DNA of 64,000 nt from Sanderia malayensis (lineage: Eukaryota > Cnidaria > Scyphozoa > Semaeostomeae > Pelagiidae): NCBI GenBank assembly GCA_013076295.1, contig RQOL01000729.1:4836001-4900000 (forward strand). The letters run 5' to 3'. A model generated the notes under the pieces. That model did no database searches, was not told the DNA's origin, and worked only from the letters and a program-made list of their open reading frames with translations. Numbering within the stretch: position 1 is the stretch's first letter; each line of letters starts with the position of its first letter. This document shows, piece by piece, positions 1 to 10,340 of this stretch. A program made the position numbers and the translations under genes.

Positions 1-930
1 CTGCCATGCTGCTCTCTTCGCATTTAAAGCAGATTGTGCTGTTTACGACTGAATTCCACAGAGGTACTAATTCGATCATCGCGTTGTTTTATTTCAAAAC
101 CAACACCTAATCATAACCGGGAGAGGTTCTTCTTTTAACAGTTTGCCCAAGTGTTTAGTGTTTAGTCTGGATTGATGAGAGATGTTTTATATATTGTTAT
201 GTGAAAGATTCCATTGAGAATTGCTAGGGCTTCTATTACTATTGTGCACATTCGAAAATTCCGCAAAATGTATCAAATATCGTTCGACTCACATTCTTTT
301 TAAATAGTTGAAGGTCTATTACACATTACACCGAATCAGTTTGGGAATCAGTTGGGAGTTTTGGGATATTTTCGAAATGAGATCAGTTGGGAAATTTTAA
401 ATCGCACAATTGTGACGTCATCAATCGGGCTTCTGACTTTTGGCTCAATTTTAGGGCTCTTCCGCAAGTGCGATTTTTGGGGACTTTTTTTCTACTGTAG
501 GAAGGCCTTTGACCAGCACATTTTCGTATGGGGAGCTTGTGTTGCAATTAGTTATGGCATATTTGTTATGGCATATTTGGACATATCTCTACAGGACTAT
601 AAGGGAAACAAATGATTAAAGAGCTGAATAGAATAGTCAGAAGGAAGAACTGTAATAAATTAATTCATGTCTTACCGAGCCTTGTGTCTTTCAAAACTAT
701 GGTAAGAAACAGAAAAGAAATTAGAACAGGCGGGACTTCTATTGTACTATGCAGCTCACACGATTGGTTTATATGCGTCACGTGTTTAAAAAGGCGGGAA
801 ACTTGTTAGTGAAAAGGGAATTCCCCTTCGCTCTTCAGAGCGGTTAAAAAGGTAGGAGGTAAAAATTTCACGTGAAATTGAATTACATCATCATGGCATG
901 CCAGCCAAGTGGTAGTTTGTGAGGAAAAGC
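1..930. other. Unassigned non-coding stretch
   Basis: No domain, repeat boundary or convincing exon was seen. The open frames at 352-615 and 612-809 have no recognisable motifs and unremarkable composition, so I do not call them genes. The stretch ends where a truncated minus-strand Helitron begins. Confidence 0.5.
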
Positions 931-1005
931 ATCCCCGGAGCCCTTCAAGTAAACACAGCTTAATCTGGTTGGCGTGCTTCGCGCGCTGCATGCGGTGCCG
1001 CTCAT

Positions 1006-1500
1006 GTCCATACATACATACATACATACATACATACCTATATACATACATACATACATACATACATACATAGATACCATACATACTATAACTACTAAAA
1101 ACACATACTATGCCTACTATAGCTACATACTATACCAACATACTATACCAACATACTATACCTACTATACCTACATACTATACCTACATACTATACCAAC
1201 ATACTATACCTACTATACCTACTATAAAACATACTATACGTGCTATACAAACATACTATACCTACTATAAAAACATACTATACCCACTATAAAAACATAC
1301 TATACATACTATACCTATTATAAAAACATACTATACCTACTATGCAAACATACTACACATACTATACCTACTATAAAAACATACTATACCTACTTTACAA
1401 ACATACTATACCTACTATGCCTACTATACAAACATACTATACCTACTATGCCTACTTTACAAACATACTATACCTACTATACCTACTATACAAACATACT
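1006..1500. repeat. ACAT microsatellite and ACTATACCT-type minisatellite
   Basis: About 75 bases of ACAT repeat run into a degenerate array of TACTATACCTACTATACAAACA-like units. The array resumes at 1915-2170 on the far side of a MITE. It lies inside Helitron copy 1, at the position where other copies carry CATACCCTACAATA units. Open frames through it are low-complexity artefacts. Confidence 0.9.
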
Positions 1501-1501
1501 A

Positions 1502-1912
1502 CACGCTTTTTTCTATAAGGAACCTAGCTCGGGCCTAGTTCTTTAAATTCCTTATTTTGAGACCTCTTTTGACCACTTTGTAGATCTAAAAGTTCCTTAA
1601 TAGTTGCTTAATTTTAAGTTCGCATTTAGTGGACATAATTAGTACAGACGCAAGAAAAGCAGTTAAATTAAACGTTTTGCTATAAACTTGTGAAAAGATA
1701 ACAGGTAAAAACATGAAGAAGCTTCATATAATGTAAAAGTACTGAAAATCAATGGAACCGGCTTCCTAATTGTAAGTTGTGCGGAAACAAAAATATATTC
1801 AAAATTAAAAAGTTCCTTAGTGATTTGGCCTTTAGTAGCAAAAGTTCCTTAAGTTTTTTGACCTTCTACATGTAGGTCCCTTATAAACGGGTCTTTATAA
1901 AAAAAAAGCGTG
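1502..1912. mobile_element. Tc1/mariner-type MITE in the minisatellite
   Basis: A 411-bp non-repetitive block interrupts the minisatellite. It begins CACGCTTTTTTCTATAAGG and ends in the inverted counterpart CTTTATAAAAAAAAAGCGTG, and the dinucleotide TA sits on each side (1500-1501 and 1913-1914). Terminal inverted repeats plus a TA duplication are the signature of the Tc1/mariner group. There is no open reading frame. Subterminal AAGTTCCTTA motifs recur inside. Confidence 0.8.
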
Positions 1913-1914
1913 TA

Positions 1915-2170
1915 TACCTAATATAAAAACATACTATACATACTATACCTACTATAAAAACATGCTATACCTACTATACCTACTCTAAAATCATACTATA
2001 CCTACTATGCCTACTATACAAACGTACTATGCCTACTATACCTACTATAAAATCATACTATACCCACTATACCTACTATACAAACAGACTATGTCTACTA
2101 TACCTACTTCACAAGCATACTATGCCTACTACACCTACTAAAAAAACATACTATACATACTATACCTACT
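1915..2170. repeat. Minisatellite, continuation after the MITE
   Basis: Degenerate TACTATACCTACTATAAAA(T)CA units continue the array of 1085-1500. The two halves were one array before the MITE inserted. Confidence 0.85.
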
Positions 2171-3165
2171 ATACAAAGACTTGTCGAACATTTAAATTAG
2201 GAAAATCGTGCAAATAGCGCCTGAAAAATTCACAACTTTCACTTTGTTTTCATTGGGCCTAAGCGTTCCAAGCATGCCGAAGCAACCCCTACTACGAAAA
2301 CTATAACTATTTCAACAACTCAAATTACAAAACAAAGCTATCACCTGTGTTCCCAATTGTTTCCTGCAACTCTCCGGCGTCTTTGAAACAATTAGCAGCT
2401 CTTTACAAAGACAATTCAGCTCGTAAAACACTTTGAAAGGCACCTTTTTTGTGTGCAAAGCAAAAACACGCGTCTTCTCCAAAAGTACCTGCTGCAACCA
2501 AGGGTGAATAACGAAGTCGCGAAAGAGCCAATCAAATTACAGCAAAAGGCGAAAAGGGTCACATGAACAGCGAATACTATGTTCGAAAATGGAGTTCGGG
2601 ACGCAAATTTGGAAGTTTCGCCAGCGTAAACCGTAGTTTTTTGGTGATAGCACAAATTAGCGGAATAATTAATGGAATAATTCAAAAATTCGGGAGAAAA
2701 TCGAAAAACAAAATCCATTACCCTGGTTAAATTAATAATCTGAACATTCTGTGTGAATTTCATTGCCATTTACTCACATACAAAAAAGCCTTTGTGATTA
2801 CACGGTTCGCCGTTTCGGCCCATTGCTTTGGGGCATTCAACCTATTGTTTCGAGTCGAATCTATTGTTTTTGGCAAGGAAATTGCGTCATCACGTGACTC
2901 CGCAGAATATATATATTAGATTTCAAAAGATGTACATAAATTGTGTACATCTTTTATACATATTTCCAAAATTTATTACGAGATGTGAATGGAAGTATTT
3001 GTCTTTTTCCTGGTGTAAACTGTTGTGTAAACTGTCCCAGCTTGGGAAGACACAAATACAATACATAGCGGGACACTGATTAGAACAAAAGGTAATGCCG
3101 CAAAATAATGCAATTATGACAAAAAGCATTATACGTGTTGCGAGGCTGTCTATTGTTCATTTACT

Positions 3166-3751
3166 TCAGTCCAACAACAGTCTTGCGAAACAACAACCAC
3201 AAGGAGAGACCATCTTCTGCTCACTGGCCTTGAACTGATGGCGAAAGGAGAAGTATTTCCAATGAACGTCCATCATCTCTGTCTCCTTATCATCAATAAT
3301 TGAGCCTTTGATGAAAATAATGGGACACTTTGATGTGGCAAACACTGGAGTGTCATTGGAGAACTCGATATCCTTGGCATAACTGGTTGAACAACATGGC
3401 TTTCTAATAACAACAGCATGTAACTCCAAGGCAAAATGGCTGGCGCATAATGAAAGTCATTCAGATAAATGACCTCTTTCTCTTCAACCCCTGGCCACGC
3501 ATATAAACATGTTGCAGGTGAGAGAAAAGTGTTGTAAATCACTCTTAGGGGGTCAATAAATGTTTTGGCGCAGTTCGCTGGACCAGTAATATATATATTA
3601 CCCTTTCCCCGACCCATGGCAAGTAATTTAACAACAGCATCAGCCAATGCGTTTTGCTGGATACTGTTGTTTTTAAGGATTTCCTTTGCACAAACAAACC
3701 ACTCACCTTGACAGACACCCTTGTCATTGTAGGCCATCTTCAAGAGGTCAA
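3166..3751 (-). pseudogene. SF3-type helicase half of a broken HUH-Rep gene
   Basis: This minus-strand segment encodes a P-loop GPANCAKTF (Walker A), then an acidic Walker B-like stretch EVIYLNDF, then a motif-C-like FATSKCP. That order is typical of superfamily-3 helicases of rolling-circle replication proteins of ssDNA elements and parvovirus-like sequences. The frame changes between about 3370 and 3430, and the usual motif-C asparagine is absent. The upstream nuclease half lies at 5770-6440, beyond a 2-kb fold-back insertion. Once that insertion and one AT copy are ignored, the frame continues from one half to the other. It looks like an old endogenised or transposon-borne Rep gene, now non-functional. 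A viral or a transposon origin cannot be told apart from this sequence. Confidence 0.75.
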
Positions 3752-4033
3752 TAGACTCCTTTCACGATGTTTTCACACCTTGAATCACTGCACAAAATCG
3801 AGGTTATAGATGTAGTGGCACATTTTTCAAACATCTTTTACAGCATTTCAAGTCAATAATCGTGCTTTTGCCTCTACTGATAAATTGCTGTAAAATTCAC
3901 AGAAAGTATTAATATGAGTAACGAAAACGCACATGATATGACTACAGACATACTGCAGAGGAAGATGCAATTTTCGGGGCGTCAATGTGCAACTTTTGGC
4001 TGTCAGAGCTATTTTTATTGAGATGGATATCAA

Positions 4034-4234
4034 ATGGGTTTAAATTATTTTACATTTCCGAAATCAAATTTTGAGAAGCTTCGTTGGTGCAATTTGATTA
4101 AAGGAACAGACGGCAGGGATGGTTTTAAGGTGACGAACTTGACTGTCTTGTGTGAAAAGCTTTTTGCATCGGCTGATATCAAGCGAAACCCAACTAAGTG
4201 GCATCTTGTTTCTGGTGCAGTGCCTTCGTTATAA
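4034..4234 (+). pseudogene. THAP-domain fragment (left arm of the fold-back)
   Basis: The translated segment contains FPKSNFEKLRWCNLIK and the later C-E-K-L-F and DIKRNP motifs, which match the THAP domain of the intact transposase at 29151. The histidine of the zinc-binding C-x2-H pair is replaced by leucine. A stop separates it from the first cysteine pair upstream (3990-4020). A near-identical inverted copy lies at 5482-5282. Not functional. Confidence 0.75.
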
Positions 4235-4369
4235 ACCTTCATGAAACGAAAACTGTCTTTTCTCCAACAACACAACCCGCAAGTGCTCATCACGAAATTC
4301 TTCTGAAATTGTAGATACTTGCAAATCCAAGTATTCTTTCGCAAGATAAAGCGTCCGATCACTCACCTA

Positions 4370-4789
4370 CAAAAGTTTATTCTAGTTCTGATGAGACTCA
4401 AAGTGAGTTTATGTATTGATGATCTGGCTGATCAATTTGGCATTTCTTCAAGTCATGTTTCAAAGATCTATACAACTTGGATTTGTTTTCTTTAAAATGA
4501 GCTCCCACCTCTTTTCAAGCTACCTTCTCAAGAAATTATTCCACAAAACATGCCTGAACAGTTCAAAGAATTGCCAGCAACAAGGTTAATAATTGATTGT
4601 GCCAAAGTATATGCAGAGGTCCCATCATCTATGAAATCACAATCCCAAACGTGGTCAGAATATAAGCACAACAATACCTGGAAAGTTCTCATTGGCATAT
4701 CAAGAGAAGAATACTTGAATTTGCAAGTATCAGAAATTCCAGACGACTTTTTGGCATGCCAACATTGCATCTGTTCCACTTTGCGTTAG
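4370..4789 (+). pseudogene. Transposase DDE fragment in the fold-back centre
   Basis: This stretch encodes LMRLKVSL.IDDLADQFGISSSHVSK, an HTH-like region, followed after a stop by RLIIDCAKVYAEVPSSMK and QSQTWSEYKHNNTW. These align with residues around 330-410 of the intact enzyme at 29151. The first catalytic Asp (IIDC) is kept. The second Asp and the Glu are missing, and the sequence turns into the inverted arm at about 4710. Confidence 0.75.
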
Positions 4790-5281
4790 AAATATTCAAA
4801 TGTTGACATCAATGAAGAGAAATTGGGAAAGCCAGTATAAAACTTTGTTGCAAAGCTATCAGACTTCAATTTATCAATGGAAAAAAAGAGACAATTTTAG
4901 CTTTGTTAACTGCAATTCCTGCTTTTCCACTTGACTTTCTGCTTGGACAATTTTGGCAGTCAAATCTCCCAGTTAACAATTGGAGATGTTCACTCTTCGT
5001 AAAAGATTGCATTATTTCACTTTATACGTTTTCAGAATCAACAGGAATATGTGTATGTAGAATTGACAAAAGAGAAACCTGTTATGTTGATAGATCATCA
5101 ATACATAAACTCACTTTGAGTTTCATCAGACTAGAATAAACTCTTGTAGGTGAGTGATAGGATGCTTTTTCTTGCGAAAGAATACTTGGATTTGCAAGTA
5201 TCAACAATTTCAGAAGAATTTCGTGATGAGCACTTGCGGGTTGTGTTGTTGGAGAAAAGACAGTTTTCGTTTCATGAAGGT

Positions 5282-5482
5282 TTATAACGAAGGCACTGCA
5301 CCAGAAACAAGACACCACTTAGTTGGGTTTCGCTTGATATCAGCGGATGCAAAAAGCTTTTCACACAAGACAGTCAAGTTCGTCACCTTAAAACCGTCCC
5401 TGCCGTCTGTTCTTTTTATCAAATCGCACCAACGAAGCTTCTCAAAATTTGATTTCGGAAATGTAAAAGAATTTAGGCCCAT
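5282..5482 (-). pseudogene. THAP-domain fragment (right arm of the fold-back)
   Basis: Inverted copy of the THAP fragment at 4034-4234 with a few substitutions (for example NSFTFPK against NYFTFPK). It lies in the orientation the ancestral transposase gene would have had, and is followed on the same strand by coiled-coil remnants at about 5060-4820. Confidence 0.75.
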
Positions 5483-5769
5483 TTGATATCCATCTCAATA
5501 AAAATAGCTCTGACAGCCAAAAGTTGCACATTGACGCACCAAAATTTGCATCTTCCTCTGCAGTATGTCTGTAGTCATATCATGTGCATTTTCGTTACTC
5601 ATATTAATACTTTCTGTGAATTTTACAGCAATTTATCAGTAGAGGAAAAAGCACGATTATTGCCTTGAAACGCTGGAAAAGATGTTTGAAAAATGCGCCA
5701 CCGCCACTACATCTATAACCTCGATTTCGTGCAGAGATTCAAGGTGTGAAAACATCGTGAAAGGGCTCT

Positions 5770-6440
5770 ATTCTTGACATTGAACGTCTCTCCCACGTTT
5801 GCTGTGCTGTTTCCATTGCCCAGACACACTGCACAAGTTCACTGATCCGTTTCTCGCCTTTTTTCAAGACAAAGTCATACAGCCTGCTGTCACCATCTGT
5901 TTTCTTCTTCTGGGCCAGTGCCAGGAAGTGCAACTTAGAGACAATGCCGTTGAAGATAATCATATCAGAGACTTTCAAATTACCCAACCTGCTGCTCTTC
6001 TTTGTGGTATCCATACCAGAAGCAGATGTCCTGCTTCGCTTCTTCATTGCTGGCAGGGTCTTTGAAGCACCTTTCAAGGTAGGATGACCTTCACTTCTCA
6101 GAACTTGGCTATCTAGCTTTGTGACATATTCATATGCTGTGCGATAGCCAGGATGTCCTGAGAAGTGTACGACAATGTCCTTTGTTTCTTGTAGGTGCTT
6201 CTTTACTTTCGACCAGCGCTGAAGTTTGTCGAGCAGGGCGCACATGTGGAAATGGACACCACCATACTCATGACTTTCCATGCAGCAAGCCCACTGTAAT
6301 ATGATGGCTGTAGTGACTGCATGGAATGCTGCAAAAACTGTATCAGAGAATAACCTCCTGTTATATTTTTCAGTCTCTGCCTTGCTGTATGTAATTAGGT
6401 ATACCCTTCTAACATTGTCAACTTTTAGTGATGATGCCAT
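5770..6440 (-). pseudogene. HUH endonuclease half of the broken Rep gene
   Basis: The frame starts at 6440 and carries a HUH metal-binding motif, GGVHFHM (His-Phe-His), about 80 residues in, and a tyrosine motif AYEYVTK about 45 residues later. This order is that of rolling-circle Rep nucleases, which nick and religate single-stranded DNA through the tyrosine. A basic linker (about residues 130-150, KKRSRT) follows. The frame runs a few codons into the fold-back repeat and stops; the SF3 helicase part lies beyond it at 3751-3166. The start codon overlaps the first base of Helitron copy 2. Eukaryotic Helitrons use an SF1 (Pif1-like) helicase, so this HUH+SF3 pairing is not a canonical Helitron protein. 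Confidence 0.75.
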
Positions 6441-8306
6441 CTAATATTACTATTCTACGGAGTCACGTGACGAGGGCTCAAAACTACGCTGAAACAATAG
6501 ATTCGAGCCGAAACAATAGGTTGAACGCCCGAAAACAATGGGCCGAAACGGCAAACGGTGTAATCAACAAGGCTTTTTTGAATGGGGGCGCACAAGGTTG
6601 GCACTTGCATGGAAAGGCTCCGTTTCTAGAGTAGACAAAAGTTATCTATTTTTGGAAGCCTATTTTAAAAGAATTTTTGAGTTATTCCATTAATTGTGCT
6701 ATCACGTAAAAACGATGGTTTACGCTGGCGAAACTTCCAATTTAGCGTCCCCGACTCCATTTTCGAACAAAGTATTCCCTCTTCACGTGAACCGTTTCAC
6801 CTTTTCCTGCAATTTGATTGGCTCTTTCGCAACTTCACGTGAACAGTGACGCGTTTTTCGTTATCATGCAAATTTGCCCTCGGCTGGCAGCAGGTACTTT
6901 TGGAGAAGACGCGTGTTTTTGTTTTGTACACAAAAAGTGAAATGGACGCCTTTCAAAATGTTTTACGAGCTGAATTATCTTTGTAACGAGCTGTTAATTG
7001 TTTGAAAGACCCCTGGAGAGTTGCAGAAAACAATAGAGAACACAGGTGATAGCTTTGTTTTGTTTTGTGAATGAAATAGTTGTAGGTTTTTGTAGTAGGC
7101 GGCCGCCATTGTTGCTTCGGCATGCTAACAATGCTTGGGCCATGGTCAAAGTTTTGAATTTTTCCGGCCCTATTTGCACGTTTTTCCCCATTTAAATTTT
7201 TGACAAGTGTTGTCTGATAACACAACTAAAATAATGTGTTGTTTTTTTTGTTGTTTTGTTGTTTTTTTACGATTTCCAACAGAAGTTGCTTTTCACTTGG
7301 GAAGGAGCAATTTTTCACGCAACACGCGTTGTTTTTGCATTTGCGAAAATTCATTTTACCCTTCTACAATTGATTATTTTTTACCCAAACATTTTCGATA
7401 ATTGTTCCCCAACATATTACCTTCATGTTGGTGTTTTTTGAGTTCAACTGGGTCACTATTTGCCACGGTGAATTCTCTTTTTACTTGCTAAAGTGTGTTT
7501 AAAGGTTTTGCTTTTTGCACTGCTCCGAAATTTCATTCAAACCACTTCCACTAAATGGTCTCTAAGAATTCAGTATTACTTATTTAAGAGATGAGATTAC
7601 TTGCAACGTGTTCTTCGCTGTTTCCCTACAGTTTGATATATTTTTTATTACAGATTGAGTTTAAATTTTCCAGGATGGATTAGGTTTCTGAAAGTAACTA
7701 TTTTTTTCAAATTTCACACTGAAACTATCAACTTTCAGAAACGGCTTTCAGGGAGCAGCTTGGGCGCCGGGCGGTCGCTTGATAGGGGGGGGGGGGGGAA
7801 TCGACCTCCCACCTTTACTTTCTTAAGAAATGCTACGTCGTAGTATGTATGGTGAGATATGCATAGTAGGGTATGTATAGTAGGGTATGTATTGTAGGGT
7901 ATGTATTGTAGGGTATGTATTGTAGGGTATGTATTGTAGGTTATGTATTGTGGGGTATGTATTGTAGGGTATGTATTGTAGGGTATGTATTGTAGGGTAT
8001 GGATTGTAGGGTATGTATTGTAGGGTATGTGTTGTGGGGTATGTATTGTAGGACGTGTATGGTAGGGTTTGTATTGTAGGGTATGTATTGTATGGTATGT
8101 ATTGTAGGGTATGTATGTAGGGTATGTATTGTAGGGTATGTATTGTAGGGTATGCATGTAGCATGTATGTATGTATGTATGTATTTATGTATGTATGTAT
8201 GGGCATGAGCGACAGCGAATGCAGCGCGCGAAGAGCGCCAACCAGATTAAGCATCGTTTACTTGACGGGCTCCGGGAAGCGAGCATACGCGAGCGCTCCC
8301 GGCTAG
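6440..8306 (+). mobile_element. Helitron-like element, copy 2 (complete)
   Basis: It starts TCTAATATTACTATTCTACGG after an A (6439) and ends CTAG at 8303-8306. Just before the end is a hairpin with a CCGGGA...TCCCGG stem (about 8273-8302). Length is 1867 bp with no coding capacity. The 5' body resembles copies at 59846 and 58152, and a GGGTATGTATTGTA minisatellite occupies 7845-8200. Copy 3 follows without a spacer, a head-to-tail junction of the kind rolling-circle transposition can leave. Confidence 0.8.
7845..8205. repeat. GGGTATGTATTGTA minisatellite with ATGT tail
   Basis: About 22 units of a 14-bp repeat (complement of CATACCCTACAATA), then an ATGT microsatellite. It lies in Helitron copy 2. 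Open frames on either strand across it (for example HTLQYIPYNTYPT reading) come from the repeat alone. Confidence 0.95.
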
Positions 8307-8771
8307 TGTAATATATATATTCCACGGAGTCACGTGATGACGCACTTTCCTTGCCAAAAACAATAGATTCGACCCGAAACAATAGGTCGAACGCCCCAAA
8401 ACAATGGGCCGAAACGGGGAATCGCGTAATCAAAAAGGCTTTTTTGTTTCTACATTTATTGGGCTAATTTCAAATGGAAAGTGCCATTTATTAATTAGAC
8501 CAAGGTTATCTATTTTTGGTTTCGATTATTCAAAGTTCCTTTGAATTATTCCATTAATTATTTCACAAATTGTGCTATCACGAAAAAACTACAGTTTACG
8601 GTGGCAAAAATTCCAAATTTGCGTTGCGAACTTCATTCTCGAACCACGTATTCGCTGTTCACGTGACCCGTTTCGCCTTTTGCTGCAAGTTGATTGGTTC
8701 TTTTGCGACTTCGCGAGAACAGTTGCGATGCTTAGGCCTAATGTAAACAAGCCTAAAGTTTTAATCATCAA
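8307..8771 (+). mobile_element. Helitron-like element, copy 3 (5' part only)
   Basis: Begins TGTAATATATATATTCC directly after the CTAG end of copy 2, then matches the 5' body seen at 15358 (GTCACGTGATGACGCA, CAATAGATTCGACCC, GTGCTATCACGAAAAAACTA). It breaks off at an AT followed by a transposon terminal repeat at 8774. Confidence 0.7.
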
Positions 8772-8773
8772 AT

Positions 8774-10165
8774 AGACCCCTTTCACAATTCATTTTCAAC
8801 GCGAGGCTCAAATTTGAGAACGAGGTGATTGGTGTAGTGAATTTTAACTTAACCTGAGGTGACCGACCCGACAACTGGTATATCTTCCGAAACTTGTTTT
8901 ATTTGTTGCTCAGTATTGGAGTTTTAGTTAATAAGTATGGCTGCAAATAATAATAAGAGACTGTTAATGCACAAGTGAGGGAGAAGTCGTCTTTAGGTAA
9001 ACAATGTGCTGCTTTCGGTTGTTACAATTAAATGTATAATTAAATACAATTAAATATTAAATACAATTGTATAATTAAATACAATTAAATTTCTTCAGAT
9101 TCCCCCAGAAGAACCCCGAAAAGAGATTGTGGTGCAATCTTATAAAGCGCGTGGATGGCTTGGATGGCTTTAAAGTGACAAAAAATACATTTCTTTGCCA
9201 AGATCACTTTATAGATTCTGACATAAAGCGAGGCCCATGTCGTCGGAACTTAGTTTCTGGCGCAGTTCCATCATTGAAGCTCTTCAACACAACAGATGCA
9301 GCATCTAAGGACAGACAACCTAAACGCAAAGCTCCTAAAGATCGCAGTTTGTATATTTATGTACCAGAAATCCAACCATCTTCTTCTGCCGCAGAAATCT
9401 GTGACATTGATGATTCTCTCTTGGAAAATGTTTCCCAATTTGTGACGTCTTCTTCAACACAGACCAGTTTTTCTTTCGTGAATAGCCCAGTTTTATTAAG
9501 CGACGACTCTCATGATTCCGCAGCTACTGATCATTGTTATATGGCTACAAGTGAGACTGATCAGAGATGTTATGTCAATCTTCAGCAGAAAATTGACGAA
9601 CTTTCTTCTCAGCTTGCCCAGTTAAATGCTGATTTGTCTGTGGCAAAAAAGGCACTGTTCTCCATTGGCAAGTTGCAAAATGATGACTCTGCTGTTAAGT
9701 TTTACACTGGATTTCCAAATTATTCTTCTCTTCTTTCTGTCTTCGAATATCTGGAACCCAAATTTGAAAGAATTTCTTACTGGCGTGGCCCAAAGTCCCA
9801 ACAAGCATCCGAACAAAAAGCAGAAAAGCAAGATGGTGACAAGAAACGTGGCCGCAAAAGAGTTCTTCCCAATTTTGAAGCATTCATTCTTGTTTTGATG
9901 CGTCTTAAAGTTGGCTTGTTTTTGAATGATCTTGGAGATAGGTTTGGTATCTCAGCCAGTCATGCTTCAAGAGTCTTTACCACTTGGATCAATTTTTTAT
10001 ATCATGAATTGCCTCTTCTTTTCCCCTTTCCTTCGAAAGAACTTGTGCAAAAATTAATGCCTGATGAGTTCAAGACATATCCATCCACGAGGGTTATTAT
10101 TGATTGCACCGAAATTTTCATAGAGGTTCCCTCTTCCATGAAAGCCCAGTCACAAACATGGTCGT
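8774..10165 (+). mobile_element. Truncated THAP-DDE transposon
   Basis: The left end AGACCCCTTTCAC follows an AT, as at 29001. The transposase gene runs rightward and stops abruptly after the first catalytic Asp region, at about 10165. No matching right terminal repeat was seen downstream. The remainder has been lost or replaced by the repeat beginning near 10300. Confidence 0.75.
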
Positions 10166-10215
10166 TTTTCTCCGGTTCACATGTAGCATTGTTTTCATTT
10201 TTTGTTCCAAGTTAA
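8938..10215 (+). pseudogene. THAP-DDE transposase, 3'-truncated
   Basis: The start near 8938 is followed by an early stop. The first THAP cysteine pair (CAAFGC) lies at about 9009-9026 and is separated from the rest of the domain by an AT-rich AATTAAATAC insert (9030-9095). The open frame from 9127 (362 residues) continues the THAP domain: WCNLIK, then C-Q-D-H (the C-x2-H pair), then DIKRGP. A coiled coil, KFYTGFPNYSSL, a basic RGRKR segment and an HTH-like GDRFGISASHASR follow. It reaches VIIDCTEIF, with the first catalytic Asp, and QSQTWS before running into unrelated sequence. The second Asp and Glu are missing, so the enzyme is dead. About 60% of the usual 560 residues remain. Confidence 0.8.
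9030..9095. repeat. AATTAAATAC-type AT-rich insert in the THAP domain
   Basis: Short repeated AATTAAATACAATT-like units split the THAP coding region between its first cysteine pair and the FPQKNPEKR motif. Probably local slippage expansion. Confidence 0.6.
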
Positions 10216-10340
10216 CGAACATGCGTTTTTAAGACACTTTTAAAACATTTTCAGACTCCTTTTCTTCACAATATGTTCACAATACCTTATTCTCTTTGCC
10301 AAAATCGTTTCCACAAAAAAATAATTTGTATGACATTGGA
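10166..10340. other. Unassigned junction sequence
   Basis: Sequence between the broken transposase and the duplicated segment A. No motif was recognised. Confidence 0.4.

Larger units (their letters stand above)
931..2920 (-). mobile_element. Helitron-like non-autonomous element, copy 1 (3' end lost)
   Basis: On the minus strand the 5' terminus is TCTAATATATATATTC at 2920, preceded by A, as Helitrons require. The body (2920-2180) matches the other copies in this window, including the conserved blocks around GTCACGTGA, the CAATAGATTCGA motif and GCATGCCGAAGCAAC. A long minisatellite (1006-2170) follows, then the shared 3' block with GCGCGCGAAGCACGCC and TTACTTGAAGGGCTCCGGGGA. The usual hairpin and CTAG end are missing near 931. 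It encodes no protein, so it would depend on a Rep/helicase supplied elsewhere. A TA-flanked MITE interrupts its repeat. Confidence 0.65.
3753..5769. mobile_element. Fold-back derivative of a THAP-DDE transposon
   Basis: Inverted arms of about 675 bp (3753-4425 and 5092-5769) begin AGACTCCTTTCACGATG and end in its near-complement. They are flanked by AT on both sides (3751-3752, 5770-5771). The same terminal motif AGACCCCTTTCAC opens the elements at 8774 and 29001. Each arm carries the transposase start and THAP region. The centre carries transposase fragments in both orientations: coiled coil on minus (about 5060-4820) and DDE start on plus (4550-4700). It therefore arose by inverted duplication of the 5' part of a transposase gene and cannot encode an enzyme. 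It is inserted in the Rep gene. Confidence 0.85.

Noticed and set aside
352..809. Two small open frames near the left edge
   Set aside because: No motif, no splice context, weak coding character.
974..1292. Open frames rich in Tyr, Thr, Ile and His in the ACAT/ACTATACC array
   Set aside because: They are translations of a microsatellite with no composition or motif of a protein.
2312..2769. Minus-strand frames of 61 and 117 residues
   Set aside because: They lie in the Helitron body; equivalent frames in other copies are not conserved.
3166..6440. Reading the HUH-Rep as the Helitron's own transposase
   Set aside because: Its helicase motifs are SF3-type rather than Pif1-type, so the link to the flanking Helitrons is positional only.
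7735..8254. Two overlapping minus-strand frames of about 140 residues (HTLQYIPYNTYP repeats)
   Set aside because: The 14-bp unit has no stop in several frames, so long frames arise by chance; the ends match Helitron sequence.
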